Positions 54,167 through 64,000 of a stretch of 64,000 nt of DNA are shown piece after piece. The first letter of the stretch is position 1; each line of letters starts with the position of its first letter. Below the pieces are notes generated by a model. The model saw nothing but the letters and a program-made list of their open reading frames with translations. It did not search any database and had not been told where the DNA came from. The position numbers and the translations under genes are program-made. The DNA comes from Scleroderma bovista (taxonomy: Eukaryota; Basidiomycota; Agaricomycetes; Boletales; Sclerodermataceae). The stretch covers positions 1 through 64,000 of the forward strand of contig JAYMGJ010000380.1 in the NCBI GenBank assembly GCA_037178675.1, read 5' to 3'.

Positions 54167-57100
54167 TTACATGGATGCGAGTGGTCCAGGTTTGTCCGGG
54201 TACTGGTCATGGTAGTTTTCTAAGAGTTCTGTTGCATTACCAAGTTCCGTGGCAAGTAGCCATGATGTTTCTTCGTCAGTTCCCTCATAGCTGGACCAAC
54301 ATACCAAGTAGAGTAGCTTGCATGATTTACGGCGACGGTCAACCTTGGAGTCGAGGATCTCAGAGATCTCAAACTCTGGTTCACCATCTACTTCGACCGG
54401 TGGCGGAGGAGGTTGTATCCGGTCCAGTATGGTATTGGGTATGGCCGGTTCGAGTTGGGAGATGTGGAAGACGGGGCGAACTGCATGCATGGAATCTGGA
54501 AGACGGAGGGTAAAGGAGAGTGAGCCTACTTGAGCTATAATGGTGTACGGCCCAAGGTTCTTTTCCGATAGTTTTTTGGATGGTCGAGTCGACCGGAAGT
54601 ACTTGGCTTTAACGTATACTTGATCGCCTACTTGGAAGTCCAGTGCCGGAGTATGTTTGGCATCAGCCGGACCTTGGTAGCGAAGTTGTGCATTAGCCAT
54701 TTCTTCACGAAGGTATTGATGCAGTGACTCGAGGTCGACTGCGTAATCACGAGCCCTAGCAGAGGTCATGTCACGTTCTGGGTAGACAGAGATGTTAGGG
54801 TGATAGCCCTTGTTAGCAAAGAATGGAGAGACTCTGGTGGTAGCACTTGGTGTGTTGTTGTAAGCAAATTCCGCCAGTGGGAGTAAGTCTGCCCAGTTGT
54901 CCTGCTGGTAGTTGCAGTAGATCTGGAGGTACTGTTCCAGCGTCTGGTTAGACCGCTCTGTCTGGCCATCGCCCTCCGGGTGGTAACCGGAGGTGAAGTG
55001 GAGGCGCATGTCGAGGGCCTTTCCAAGTGACTGGAAGAAGTGAGAGACAAACTCTGTACCACGATCCGACGTGACATGGGCAGGAACACTGTGCTTGGAG
55101 AATATGTGGAGCAAGAAGAGCTTCGCAAGCTCCGGGCTAGTGATGGTGTCGTGAGTAGGGATGAAGATGGCTTGTTTAGAAAGCTGGTCTACTATGACCA
55201 GGATGGCTGTGAAGCCGGTGGATGAAGGGAGTTGCTCGATGAAATCCATTGAGATGGAGTTCCAAGGCTTCTCCGGTATGGGGAGCTGTTTCAGCAGTCC
55301 GTAGGGTCTGTGGCACAGTGTCTTAGCTCGTGCGCAAGAGGTACATGACCGGACGTAATCCTTGACGAAGGTCTGGAGACTGGGCCAGGTATACTCACGC
55401 CAGATTAGCTCTAGGGTCCGATTTTGCCCAAAGTGACCAGCGAGTGGGTGATCGTGTCGGTACCGGAGTACCCGGAGACGGAGGTCATCCAAGTCTGATA
55501 CGTATATGTGACTGTCTAGTCAGAGGAATCCAGCCTCGTCGGTGGACCAACAAGAGTCCGGTGGATCTGTGAGGTGGACCTGGGCAATGGGATCAGAGGG
55601 TAGTGCAGAGAGGATGTCGCTATGGAGTGTTTCTACGTCCATAATCGCGACTGCACGGAGGACCGGGAGTTCTAGATAGGTGGCGCGAAGCGAGTTAGAG
55701 AGCTGTTCTTGAGTGAACACCAGCCAGAGATTTTGGGGGTTAACCTGGGTGTAGCCACTATCCCCCTCTTTGGGGTAGACGTCCCATCATCTAGTGAGAG
55801 CATCAGGCTTGGCACCGAGCTTACCAGGGCGGAAGCGAATGACAAGATTAAACTGAGATAAAAATTCGGACCACTGGGCTTGCCGGCGGGAAAGTACTTT
55901 TGAGGTAGAGAAGTACTCGAGGTTTTTGTGGTCCATGACGATGTCTATGGGGGAGGCGGAGCCTTCCAGGTAATGGCGCCAGTTCTGGAACGCTTCAAAT
56001 ATAGCAAGCAACTCCTTATCGTGGGTGTCGTAGTTTAACTCCGGAGCAGTCAGGGTCCGGGAGTAGTATGCGACCGGATAAATCTCTCCGTCGGCACAGG
56101 TGATAGACAAGATGCCAGTGACAGCGTAGTCGGAGGCGTCAGTTTCCACGATGATAGGGGTGTCCAGAATAAAGTGAGTGAGGATGGGCGTGGTAGTGAA
56201 GGCATGCTTGAGAGCATTGAAAGAACGTCGACAATCCTCAGAGAAATTCCAAGGAGCATCCTTCCGAGTGAGCCAGGTGAGAGGAACCACAATGTCCGAG
56301 TAGTTGAATATAAACCGGTGGTAGAAGTTGGCAAAGCCCAAGAAAGACTGGATGTCCTTAACCTTTCGAGGTTCAGGCCAGTCGGAGATGGTCTGGATCT
56401 TGTCCGGAGACATAGTCAAACCGTCAGGAGAGAGGTGATAGCCAAGGTACTCTACCGAGTCTGAGTGGAACTCGCATTTCTCCGGTTTGGCGAAGAGGCC
56501 ATGTAACCGGAGTTGGCGGAGAACTTCCCGGACGTGCTGCTGGTGGGACTCCATATCCTCGGAGTAGATGAGGATGACGTCGAGGTACACAACGACGCAG
56601 ACATCCAGCATGTCAGCAAAGATGGTATTGACAAAGTGCTGGAAGGCTGCTGGGGCGTTAGTGAGGCCGAAGGGCATGACTAACCACTCGTAAGACCCAT
56701 AGCGCATACGGAAGGCGGTCTTCCACTCATCGCCTGGAGCAATCTGGACTAGATGGTACACGTGCCGGAGATTGATCTTTGAATAGATTTTAGCACGGCT
56801 AGGTGAGTCCAAAAGATCAGAGATTAGGGGGAGTGGATAGCGATCCTTCTTAGTGATTTTGTTTAGACCTTGGAAGTCAACGCAGAGGCAGAGTGAGCCA
56901 TCCTTCTTTTTTATGAAGAGGACTGGAGCAGCATGGGAGGAAGCGGTAGGACAGATGAAACCTGTATTTAGATTCTTGTCGATGAAAGTCCGGAGAGCAG
57001 AGAGCTCAACCGGAGACAGTGAGTATAATGTTCCCAAAGGTGGGGAAGTACCTTCTTCAAGGTCAATCTTTAAGTCATAGTCGCAATGTGGGGGAAGTTC

Positions 57101-57850
57101 AGAGGCTTTCACCTTGCTGAACACATCCGCGTAATCGCGATACTCCAGGGGGACGATGTCCGAGTCCGGCGGAGTAGAGGCAGAGGAAGAGCGAGCCTTT
57201 GCTGAGTCAGAGGGATGCAGCTGGAGTTGGTATTTGGTGGATCCCTCTAACTTGCACGCGCGCATGAATGTGGCTGCATTAATCAGAGAGATGTGCGGAG
57301 GGGTGCAAGCCGGAGTGTCGACAGATGGTGCAAGGCCGGGGTCAGATTGGCTGGAGAGGCCGGAGACAGGGTTACTGGACAGAACTGGAGAGGGAGTCGA
57401 CAGGGGCGCTAGCAAACTTTCTGCAGGGGTCCGGAATGTTAAACTGCTCAGTACCCAGTCAATCAACGGATTGTAGCAGGTGAGCCAGTTATGTCCAAGG
57501 ACAATAGAGCAGTCAGAGTCTAACAGAGCGAGGTAAAAGGTCATAGGGGTGACATCACCAGATGCAGGGAATTTCACTGATAAATCGATGGCTTGAGTGA
57601 TTACAAAATTCGAGGTACTGTCAAAGAGCTGGAGTACAATCGGAGAAACGGAGTAAGTGGAGAGAGAGTGTCCAAGAGCATAATTGGTATCTACAAAGCA
57701 GTGCGTGGAACCGGAGTCCACAAGCACATGGAGTTCTGGTAAATCGTAAGATGAGAGGAAAACATGAGGCATAAGGGAGTTAGGATCATAAAGAGCGGAC
57801 ACGTTGAGGCGGGCCTCCTTGGGTGCACTTCCGGAGTCAACACAGCTCAC
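54167..57850 (-). pseudogene. pol: gypsy-2 pol
   Basis: Protease DSGSTHCFVD, RT, RNase H, integrase (TSDRGTEF, DGQTERSNQ) and chromodomain (FEISEILDSKVDRRRKS...CWSSYEGTDEETSW) are all present and end at 54167. There are two in-frame TGA codons, at 55787-55789 and about 55527-55529. Each stands where gypsy-1 has CGA (contexts LTR-R-WDVYP and GFL-R-LD). The RT catalytic box reads YLDV instead of YLDD, which would abolish polymerase activity on its own. The protease-RT junction is intact here, which is how the frameshift in gypsy-1 was recognised. Confidence 0.9.
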
Positions 57851-58434
57851 CGGTTGTGCGGAGGGCCGGGAGCTGCTTACTCTTTTTTTGACTCGGAGTT
57901 GGCACCCAAGTTGGAGTCCATCTTACCAGACTCAGCAGCGATGGCCGCAGTGCGAGCCTTGGCCTTTTTGGTCTTCTTTGGACAATTGTCCACGAAGTGA
58001 CCAGTTCCCCCGCAGAACATGCAGAGGTTATTGTCCAGATGCCTTTTGCGCTCGTCTGCGGTTAGCTTCCCGTCCTTACCAAGCTTGTTGGTCAGGTCCG
58101 GTCTGGAACCGGAGGAGGACTGGTTGCTGGTCGTTTTGGACGAGCCAGAGGAGTTGGCGGAGCTGGGGGAGTTACCGGTCTTGGATTTCTCCTGACTGGA
58201 GTTGGATGAGTTGCCCCCAGAGTTGGAGGACTTGGTTGGGGACGAAGTGGACTGGGTCTTCATCGTATGAGAAATCTTGTCTTTGCGCTCCCAATAGCGC
58301 ATGTTGATCTCTTGACAAAGGGCCCTCAGCCCATGCAGAGTCAGGGGTTTCCCGACTCGAGCTATCTCATCCTTGAGGCAGTCCGGGAGACCGGAGTAGA
58401 ATTGGCGGTGGAGCGCGCCATCTCCGTAGTCCTG

Positions 58435-58597
58435 TGTTGTAGTATGTAATATACAATCGAAGCATACATGCACACCACACGACATACATTGTATATAAGT
58501 TGTACCTATGAACCTACGTACACCAGCGTCAAGTTTGAATTGAAGCTGTCTCGTTGACGGAGCCATCCGGATCCTTGTTGTCACATTTCCGCCAACA
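58435..58597 (+). mobile_element. 163-bp TRIM-like solo mini-LTR
   Basis: Starts TGTTGTAGTATG and ends CGCCAACA (TGTTG/CAACA inverted ends). It is flanked by perfect TCCTG duplications (58430-58434 and 58598-58602) and absent from gypsy-1 at the same place. It contains GTATATAAG. Size and structure fit a terminal-repeat retrotransposon in miniature reduced to one LTR. Confidence 0.8.
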
Positions 58598-59011
58598 TCC
58601 TGGACCTGGGAGGCGAGGCGGTTGAAATCCACAATATACTGTGTAACATGGTATGCGTCTTTCATCTGGAGATGCTTGAGCTGGTGCTCAGCATCCGTGA
58701 CTGGGTCGTGAGGACCGAAGGTACTCTGGAGTTCAGCGACAAAATGGACCCAGCTGTCCATCCAGCATGGGTGGTCAGCCAGATTACCAGAGTTGAGGAG
58801 GTCCGGTTCAAACCATTCCAGCGTTATACCTTTAAGATAGGACTAGGCAAACATTACCCTTGCTCTATCTTGACGGAAGGCCTTGACGCGATCCTGGAAA
58901 CACAGTTCGCACTGGACCAAGAAGGTCTGGAGTTTCTTGGGGTCCGTGCCATCAAAGGTGTCCGGTTCACGGACTTTGGCACGGGAGGAAGAGGAGTCGT
59001 TGGTACAATGA

Positions 59012-59600
59012 TGTCAAGTCCGGGTCTACTCCGGTAGGAAGTCCGGTCAAGTCCAGATGAAAACAGACGAGGGCAGAGGTCAGAGGTTTGGGCAGAGGTT
59101 AGCCCGGGCCAGAGTTGCGACCGATTGGATTCAATGACAAGGACAACGAGCGTTGATCCCTTGCGTAGGTTCTGGTCAGGTGGAGATGGAGACGGAGACA
59201 GACAAGGGGACAGGAGTAGTAACTTAGATGATTTCAGACTGAGGTCTACAAGGTAAACTAGAGGGTACTTATACTAAGTAGAAACTAGGGTCGAGTACAT
59301 ACGGTGACAAGTAAACAACCTAATAGTGGACAAGGGATGACCGGAGTTAGGACTAGGTCAGGTCCGGTGAAAAAGCTACAAGGTATAGGATATATCGAGT
59401 TCACGGAGAACTCACATCAAGGCAGGGTAGACGGCGAGGTGTAGTAAGAGCGAATGGAGTATAGACCAAGGGTCGTAGTTAGCGGAAGGTTATCTGCACG
59501 ACCGTGACCGGAGTAACTGAGAACGACCGGAGTTGAGCTATGGGGCTGCAATGCGACCGGAGTAACCGGATAGGATCCGGAGTTGGACATGGTCGTAACA
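59012..59600 (-). mobile_element. Solo gypsy LTR nested in gypsy-2 gag
   Basis: 589 bp, TGTCAAGTCC...CGTAACA. Flanks AATGA (59007-59011) and GATGA (59601-59605) match except at the first base. It lacks the block carrying the second and third CAGGTCCGTG-type repeats that the longer LTRs have, as does 60157-60745. Confidence 0.85.
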
Positions 59601-60156
59601 GATGAGAGGAGCGAGAGAGGCGGTTAACGGCGACGGCGAGATTATGGAAGACAGCCAGACTAGGATCTAGCTCTTCTGTGGCGTTGACAAACCCATCGTT
59701 GTCGTCGTCATCATTGTTATCGCCATCTCCGGGGTCATCTGGATCATCTCTGGGTCCGTCCTCGGGGCCAAACCATTGGTAATGACCCAGTTTGCGATGT
59801 TCTGGAGTGGAGTCATGGCAATAGGGAAATCTGTCATCAGGAACAGATCCATGACGACCAAGGTCCGCAGAACCACAAAGGCTCTGGGACGCAGCGTCTT
59901 GACGCGGAGTCAAAGACGCTGTTGGGTTTCAAGCTGTAAAACTCCGGAATTGGCTTACGGAAGCCGGAGGTTGCCTGCGGTTAGACAGGGCTTGCTGGGC
60001 AGCAGATAGGTGGAGATCATCTACTGCACCTGCTTCCTCAGCAAGGGCTGCAGCAGTACGAGTGCGAGAGCACGTGGTCATAGTCATAAGAGATGGGACT
60101 AGATATGCGTACTAGGTTTAGAACAGTGAACCCACACAAGTGCAAGTCTGAAATAC

Positions 60157-60745
60157 TGTCAAGTCTGGGTCTACTCCGGTAGGGGGTCTGGTCAAGTGTG
60201 GACAAAGGTGGACAAAGGAGGAGGGCAGAGGGCTGGACAAGGGATAGTCCAGCTGGAGTTGGTGACCGCTTGGATTCAACGACAAGGATGACGTGCGTTG
60301 ATCCCTTGTGTAGGTTCCGGTCAAGGTGACGATGATGGAGACAGAGGCAGGGACAGGAGTAGTGACTATAGTTGATTTCAGACTGAGGTGTACAAGGTAA
60401 ACTAGAGGGTACTTATACTAAGTAGAAACTAGGGTCGAGTACATACGGTGACAAGTAAACAACCTAATAGCGGACAAGGGATGACCGGAGTTAGGACTAG
60501 GTCAGGTCTGGTGAAAATACTACAAGGTCTAGTATATATCGAGTTCACGGAGAACTCACGAACAGGCAGGGTAGACGGGGAAGTGTGGTAAGGACTGGAA
60601 GCCGACTAGACCAAAGGTCGTAGTTAGCGGAAGCATATCTGCGCGACCATGACCAGAGTAAGTGAGAATGACCAGAGTTGAGCTGTAGGGCTGCGATGTG
60701 ACCGGAGTAACCGGATATGGTCTGGAGTTGGACATGGTCATAACA
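60157..60745 (-). repeat. gypsy-2 5' LTR
   Basis: TGTCAAGTCT...CATAACA, 589 bp. Many CCGG sites of the other LTRs are CTGG or CCAG here, a sign of age and CpG loss. It is followed at 60746 by copia coding sequence. Confidence 0.88.
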
Positions 60746-63700
60746 GGGATTCTCAGCACCATCAATAAAGAATAGTTCCATGTTACCTTTCACGACTGAC
60801 TTGCGGATTCCATGGTAGCGGATGTCGATGTGCTTGGAGCGAGGCTCTGTTACAGGGTTGGATGCCATGAATATGGACCCCTGATTATCACCACAAATCG
60901 GGATAGCTTTCAGCTGATAGCCAAGCTCACCGAGTAAACTCCGAATCCAGGTAACTTGGCGAGTGCAATCACTCAAAGCCATGTATTCAGCCTCAGTGGA
61001 CAAGTATGCAATAGTCTTCTGCGCATGAGAAGTCCAACTGATCAAGCCATCTGCAAGCTTCAGGTAAAAACCTGTCTGCGAGAGGCGAGAGGTAGGGTCT
61101 GATCCCCAATCTGAGTCCGTGCATGCAATCAGGCCAGCACCGAATCCACCATTGTATACTAGGGAGTATGTAGGTGTCCCAATTAAATAGCGACAGATAT
61201 ACAGCGCTTTGTTTAGATGGTCCTGGGATGGTTTTGTGGCATGGTGCAAAAGATGGGTGACTGCAAAGGCAATGTCGGGCCTAGTGCCTAACATATGGTA
61301 CAGAAGGGACCCAATAACTGTCTGGAAACGGGAGCGGAGTTCCGCATCAACAGGCTCTGTATTTTTGGCGGCATAGTAGCCAGCTGGCAGTGGGGTGCTT
61401 GCAGACTTTGCATTGAGCATGCCACAGCGTTCAATGACCTTTTGTAGATACGTGCATTGGTCCAAGTGGATAGTGCAACCTTTGTGAGTGATTCGCATTC
61501 GGAGGAACTCTTTAGATTCTCCAAGGTCTCTGCACTCCCATTTGCGCATGAATTGTGCTTTGATGGCATCAACAACAGCCTTGTTAGGGCCACAGAATAA
61601 AGTGTCATCAACATAGATGAAATAAAGTGTCGTCAGCATAGATGATACCAATGACGATGTTGGTGCCTTTCTTCTTGTAGAAGAAGATGCCTGCTTCAGA
61701 CTTAAGGCGCTCAAACCCGAGCTCTTTGAGAGACTCATCGAGTGTGCACCACCAAGCTAGGCCAGCCTGTTTGAGGCCATAGAGGGCATGCCAGAGGTGG
61801 AGCACTTTGCACTCTTGCCCGGGAACTGCAAACCCTTCGGGTTGTTCCATGTAGATCTCTTTGTCGAGCTTGCCATACAAGTAGGCACTCCAAATGTCGA
61901 GTCCAGTGATATACCAGTTTTCAAGTGCGGCAAGCGCAAGCATGAGGCGCACTGTTTCAAAGCGCACGACTGGTGAGAAGACCTGGTCGAAATCTAATCC
62001 CTCGACCTGGGAGAAGCCTTTCGCTACTAAGCGGGCTTTCTTGCGGCCATCTGACTTCACATTGAAGACCCATTGATTCTTGATGACCTTCTGGTCTTGG
62101 GGATGGTCAACTAGCTCAAAGACTTTGCGCTTTCACAGCATGTCGAGCTCTTCTTGGCAAGCAAGTCGCCAGAGTTTCTGCTCAGCTTGGGGTAAGCGAG
62201 CAATGTCCTTATAGGACCAGTTGCGGACACTCTCATATTGAGGCTCGCTGGTTGTGATGGCTTTGCCCATCAGGAAACGGACTAGGTTTGCTCCTCCTTC
62301 CTCGCACATCTTTTGCACATCTTCCTCACTGGGCGTTGCAGAGGTGTTGGGGAAACCACCAGGAACATGGTCTGGTGTGTCCGGTTGTGGGGGCCTAGAG
62401 GCCTCTCCCACTGTTTCTCGCCATTGGGAGGCACTTTCAATATCCTGGAGTTGCTCGACGGGATGTCGCTGCTCACCATACATGTTACTGGGGCGCAATG
62501 GCGCTCTACATTCACGTTGGGGGTGGGCAGGGATATTCACTGCAGGGGGTCGCAGTGCATTCTGGCAGTGTTCAGCTCGGCCAGGGCGCTGTGGTGCTGG
62601 GGGTGGCAGGTTTCTTGCTGGTGGAGGCACTGGAGATGGTGTATGGGGAGGATTTATTTGGTTAGGCTCTTCCTCAGGAGCCTCAGGTTCCTCGTGCTTT
62701 GGATCATCATCCTGTGCTTGGGGATGTGGGTAGCCATGGTTGTGTTCCACATCATCTTCACTGTCGATATCATCAGGGGGATTCCCTGGTCGATTGGTGG
62801 TAGGTTTTGGATTTACCCTTCCAAAAGGGTTCTTGAGAGGTTCGCACCTGTTTTGGGGGCAGCGAGGGAAATAATGCTTGTCAAAGATGGCATGAGCAGC
62901 GGTAAATATTGCATTGGTGGAGTGCATAAACAAAATGTTGCGCTCATTGCCAGGGGCAACACCAACATAAGTCATTAGCTCTGACTTGGGAGCCATCTTA
63001 TTTGCTTGAGCCGAGGCTGGGAGGTAGACAAAGGCTCCACAGCCAAATACACAGAGATGATCGATGTTAGGCATCTCCCCCTTAAGCATTTCGTGGGGGG
63101 TGTGCCATCGCAGGCGAGCTACCAGAGTACAGTTGTAAATGTGGGTTGCATGAGCGAACACAAATTCCCACCAGGAGTCAGGAATGCATGCTTGATGCCA
63201 CATAGACTCAGCTTTATCCATGAGAGTGCACCCTAAACACTCGGCGCAGCCATTCTGCATGGGGGTTCTTGGAGCACTTTGATATATTTTGATTCCTTTC
63301 TCAAGGAGTGCTTGATCAAACAGATCAGATTTATATTCTCTGCCAGCATTGGACATCCATCCAACGACATGCGTATCATGTTGGACTCACACCATTTCGA
63401 GGAAATCTTTGACAGCCGTGATCACTGCAGCTTTGGAGCAAAGAGGCATAGTCCAGGCATGAGAAGTATAATCATTGTAGAAGGTGATAACATATTTAAA
63501 CTTCTGGTATGATGTAACTGGGAAGGATTTCAGGTCAGAGTGCACCAGCTTGAAAGGCTTGGAAGCACGTCTTTCGTTCTCTGGCAAAGCTTGATTGGGC
63601 ATCTTGCCAAGAGTACATCCAGGGCAAACACAGTCCTCAGTAGGAAAGTGAATCTCTGGAAAGCGCTGCGTATGCTTTTGCGTGCGTTGGAGTACTTCCT

Positions 63701-64000
63701 TTGAGGGGTGCCCGAATCTCCAGTGCATAATGTCATAATCGACTTTGCTCACGGAGGCGATGTAGTTAGATCTAATTATCAGGATAGATCTAATTCCGAA
63801 AATGATGTTGTGATCGTCTTCTGAGTCTGGCCCAAACCATAGGCATTCAGTTTTATAGGTGAGGCTAATGCCTTGCTTATCACCAGTGACCTTGTAGTTA
63901 TGCTGAAGCATTTCGCCCATAGAAATAAGGTGTGCAGTAGCGCCTGGCATATGGAGCACTTGGGTGAGTGTGATTACTTTCTCATCCCCAGAGTTGTGGT
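60746..64000 (-). pseudogene. pol: Ty1/copia pol, running off the window
   Basis: Read right to left: GAG-pre-integrase with the HHCC finger (MHWRFGHPS...CPGCTLGKM); integrase core (HSDLKSFP, FYNDYTSHAW, MSNAGREYKSD, PRTPMQNGCAE); a long Pro-rich spacer (about 62400-62830); RT (VARLVAKGFSQVEG-like block, LDIWSAYLYGKL, ALYGLKQAGLAW, YVDD region); and RNase H (ACTDSDWGSD, YLSTEAEYMALSDC, IDIRYHGIRKSV). It stops at GAENP, where gypsy-2 is inserted. Broken by TGA at 63387-63389 and 62133-62135, both where Arg is expected, and by a 25-bp tandem duplication at the RT active site. Gag and the LTRs lie outside the window or are lost. Confidence 0.9.
61596..61645 (-). repeat. 25-bp tandem duplication at the copia RT YVDD motif
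   Basis: Two 25-nt copies (61596-61620 and 61621-61645) differ at two CpG-related positions. On the minus strand this duplicates the codons for Y-V/A-D-D-T-L-F and shifts the frame by one. Confidence 0.85.

Larger units (their letters stand above)
57877..60087 (-). pseudogene. gag: gypsy-2 gag with two nested LTR insertions
   Basis: Starts MTMTTCSRTR at 60087. The zinc knuckle CMFCGGTGHFVDNC and the 7-A slippery run are kept. Disruptions: TGA at 59929-59931 (CGA in gypsy-1), the 589-bp solo LTR at 59012-59600, TAG near 58845 (CAG in gypsy-1), and the 163-bp insertion at 58435-58597. The last adds exactly 168 bp with its duplication and leaves the frame open. Confidence 0.87.
52835..60745 (-). 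mobile_element. Ty3/gypsy retrotransposon copy 2 (gypsy-2), cut by KDZ-B
   Basis: Same family and order as gypsy-1. The 5' LTR (60157-60745) is present. The 3' LTR is missing because KDZ-B entered between the 3' LTR and the antisense gene's promoter and the left side is gone. Two elements are nested inside gag (58435-58597 and 59012-59600). It abuts a copia RNase H coding region at 60746, so gypsy-2 inserted into copia. Confidence 0.88.

Noticed and set aside
62254..62978. Plus-strand open frames with Gly/Trp/Cys-rich peptides
   Set aside because: Antisense to the Pro-rich spacer between copia integrase and RT.

Overview
The window reads as a repeat island from a mushroom-forming basidiomycete (Agaricomycete). 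Signs are short introns (about 45-60 nt, GTRNGY...YAG), KDZ-type transposases with a CxC2-like cysteine cluster, TET/JBP dioxygenases carried by those transposons, a chromodomain Ty3/gypsy family and a Ty1/copia element. I see no host housekeeping gene, tRNA or rRNA in the 64 kb. Everything I can explain is a mobile element or its debris, nested like dolls. All comparisons and counts were made by eye.

Layout. 1-330 is a degenerate minisatellite. 580-2023 is a truncated copy of a long LTR-like element whose full copy lies at 21677-23774. 2024-3557 is a decayed DNA-transposase gene (MULE-like). 3558-11447 is gypsy-1, minus strand, with two LTRs but different flanking pentamers. 11448-52834 is an outer KDZ element (KDZ-B) that lost its left end. 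Inside it lies a complete second KDZ element (KDZ-A, 18200-40979), with matching terminal repeats and the 7-bp target duplication TGCTGAC. KDZ-B itself sits in gypsy-2 (52835-60745, left LTR missing), and gypsy-2 sits in a copia element (60746 to beyond 64000). Smaller insertions are solo LTRs at 28614-29865, 50988-51618 and 59012-59600, a 2.1-kb LTR-like insertion in a dioxygenase exon, and a 163-bp mini-LTR at 58435-58597.

The main discovery is that KDZ-A and KDZ-B are diverged copies of one large six-gene transposon. Both carry, in the same order, a Zn-cluster/coiled-coil protein, gene C, gene D, the KDZ transposase, gene X and a TET/JBP dioxygenase. KDZ-B is inverted relative to KDZ-A, and its dioxygenase gene is flipped. 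In KDZ-A the genes form three divergently transcribed pairs (TET/X, KDZ/D, C/Zn). Each element is also strewn with its own CpG-containing palindrome: CCGCGG about 50 times in KDZ-A, and ACCGGT dozens of times in KDZ-B. The gypsy family is likewise full of TCCGG/CTCCGG and encodes, antisense to pol, its own Zn2Cys6 protein. Zn2Cys6 proteins classically bind CGG triplets. I therefore propose that each family encodes a factor that recognises its own dispersed CGG motif, possibly to guide DNA-modification control or transposition. That is inference; the motifs, genes and nesting are read directly.

Decay is strong and biased. In many paired comparisons Arg CGA in one copy is TGA in the other, which fits loss of methylated CpG. 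Most genes here are therefore pseudogenes or nearly so, but the paired copies let domains and splice sites be read with fair confidence.
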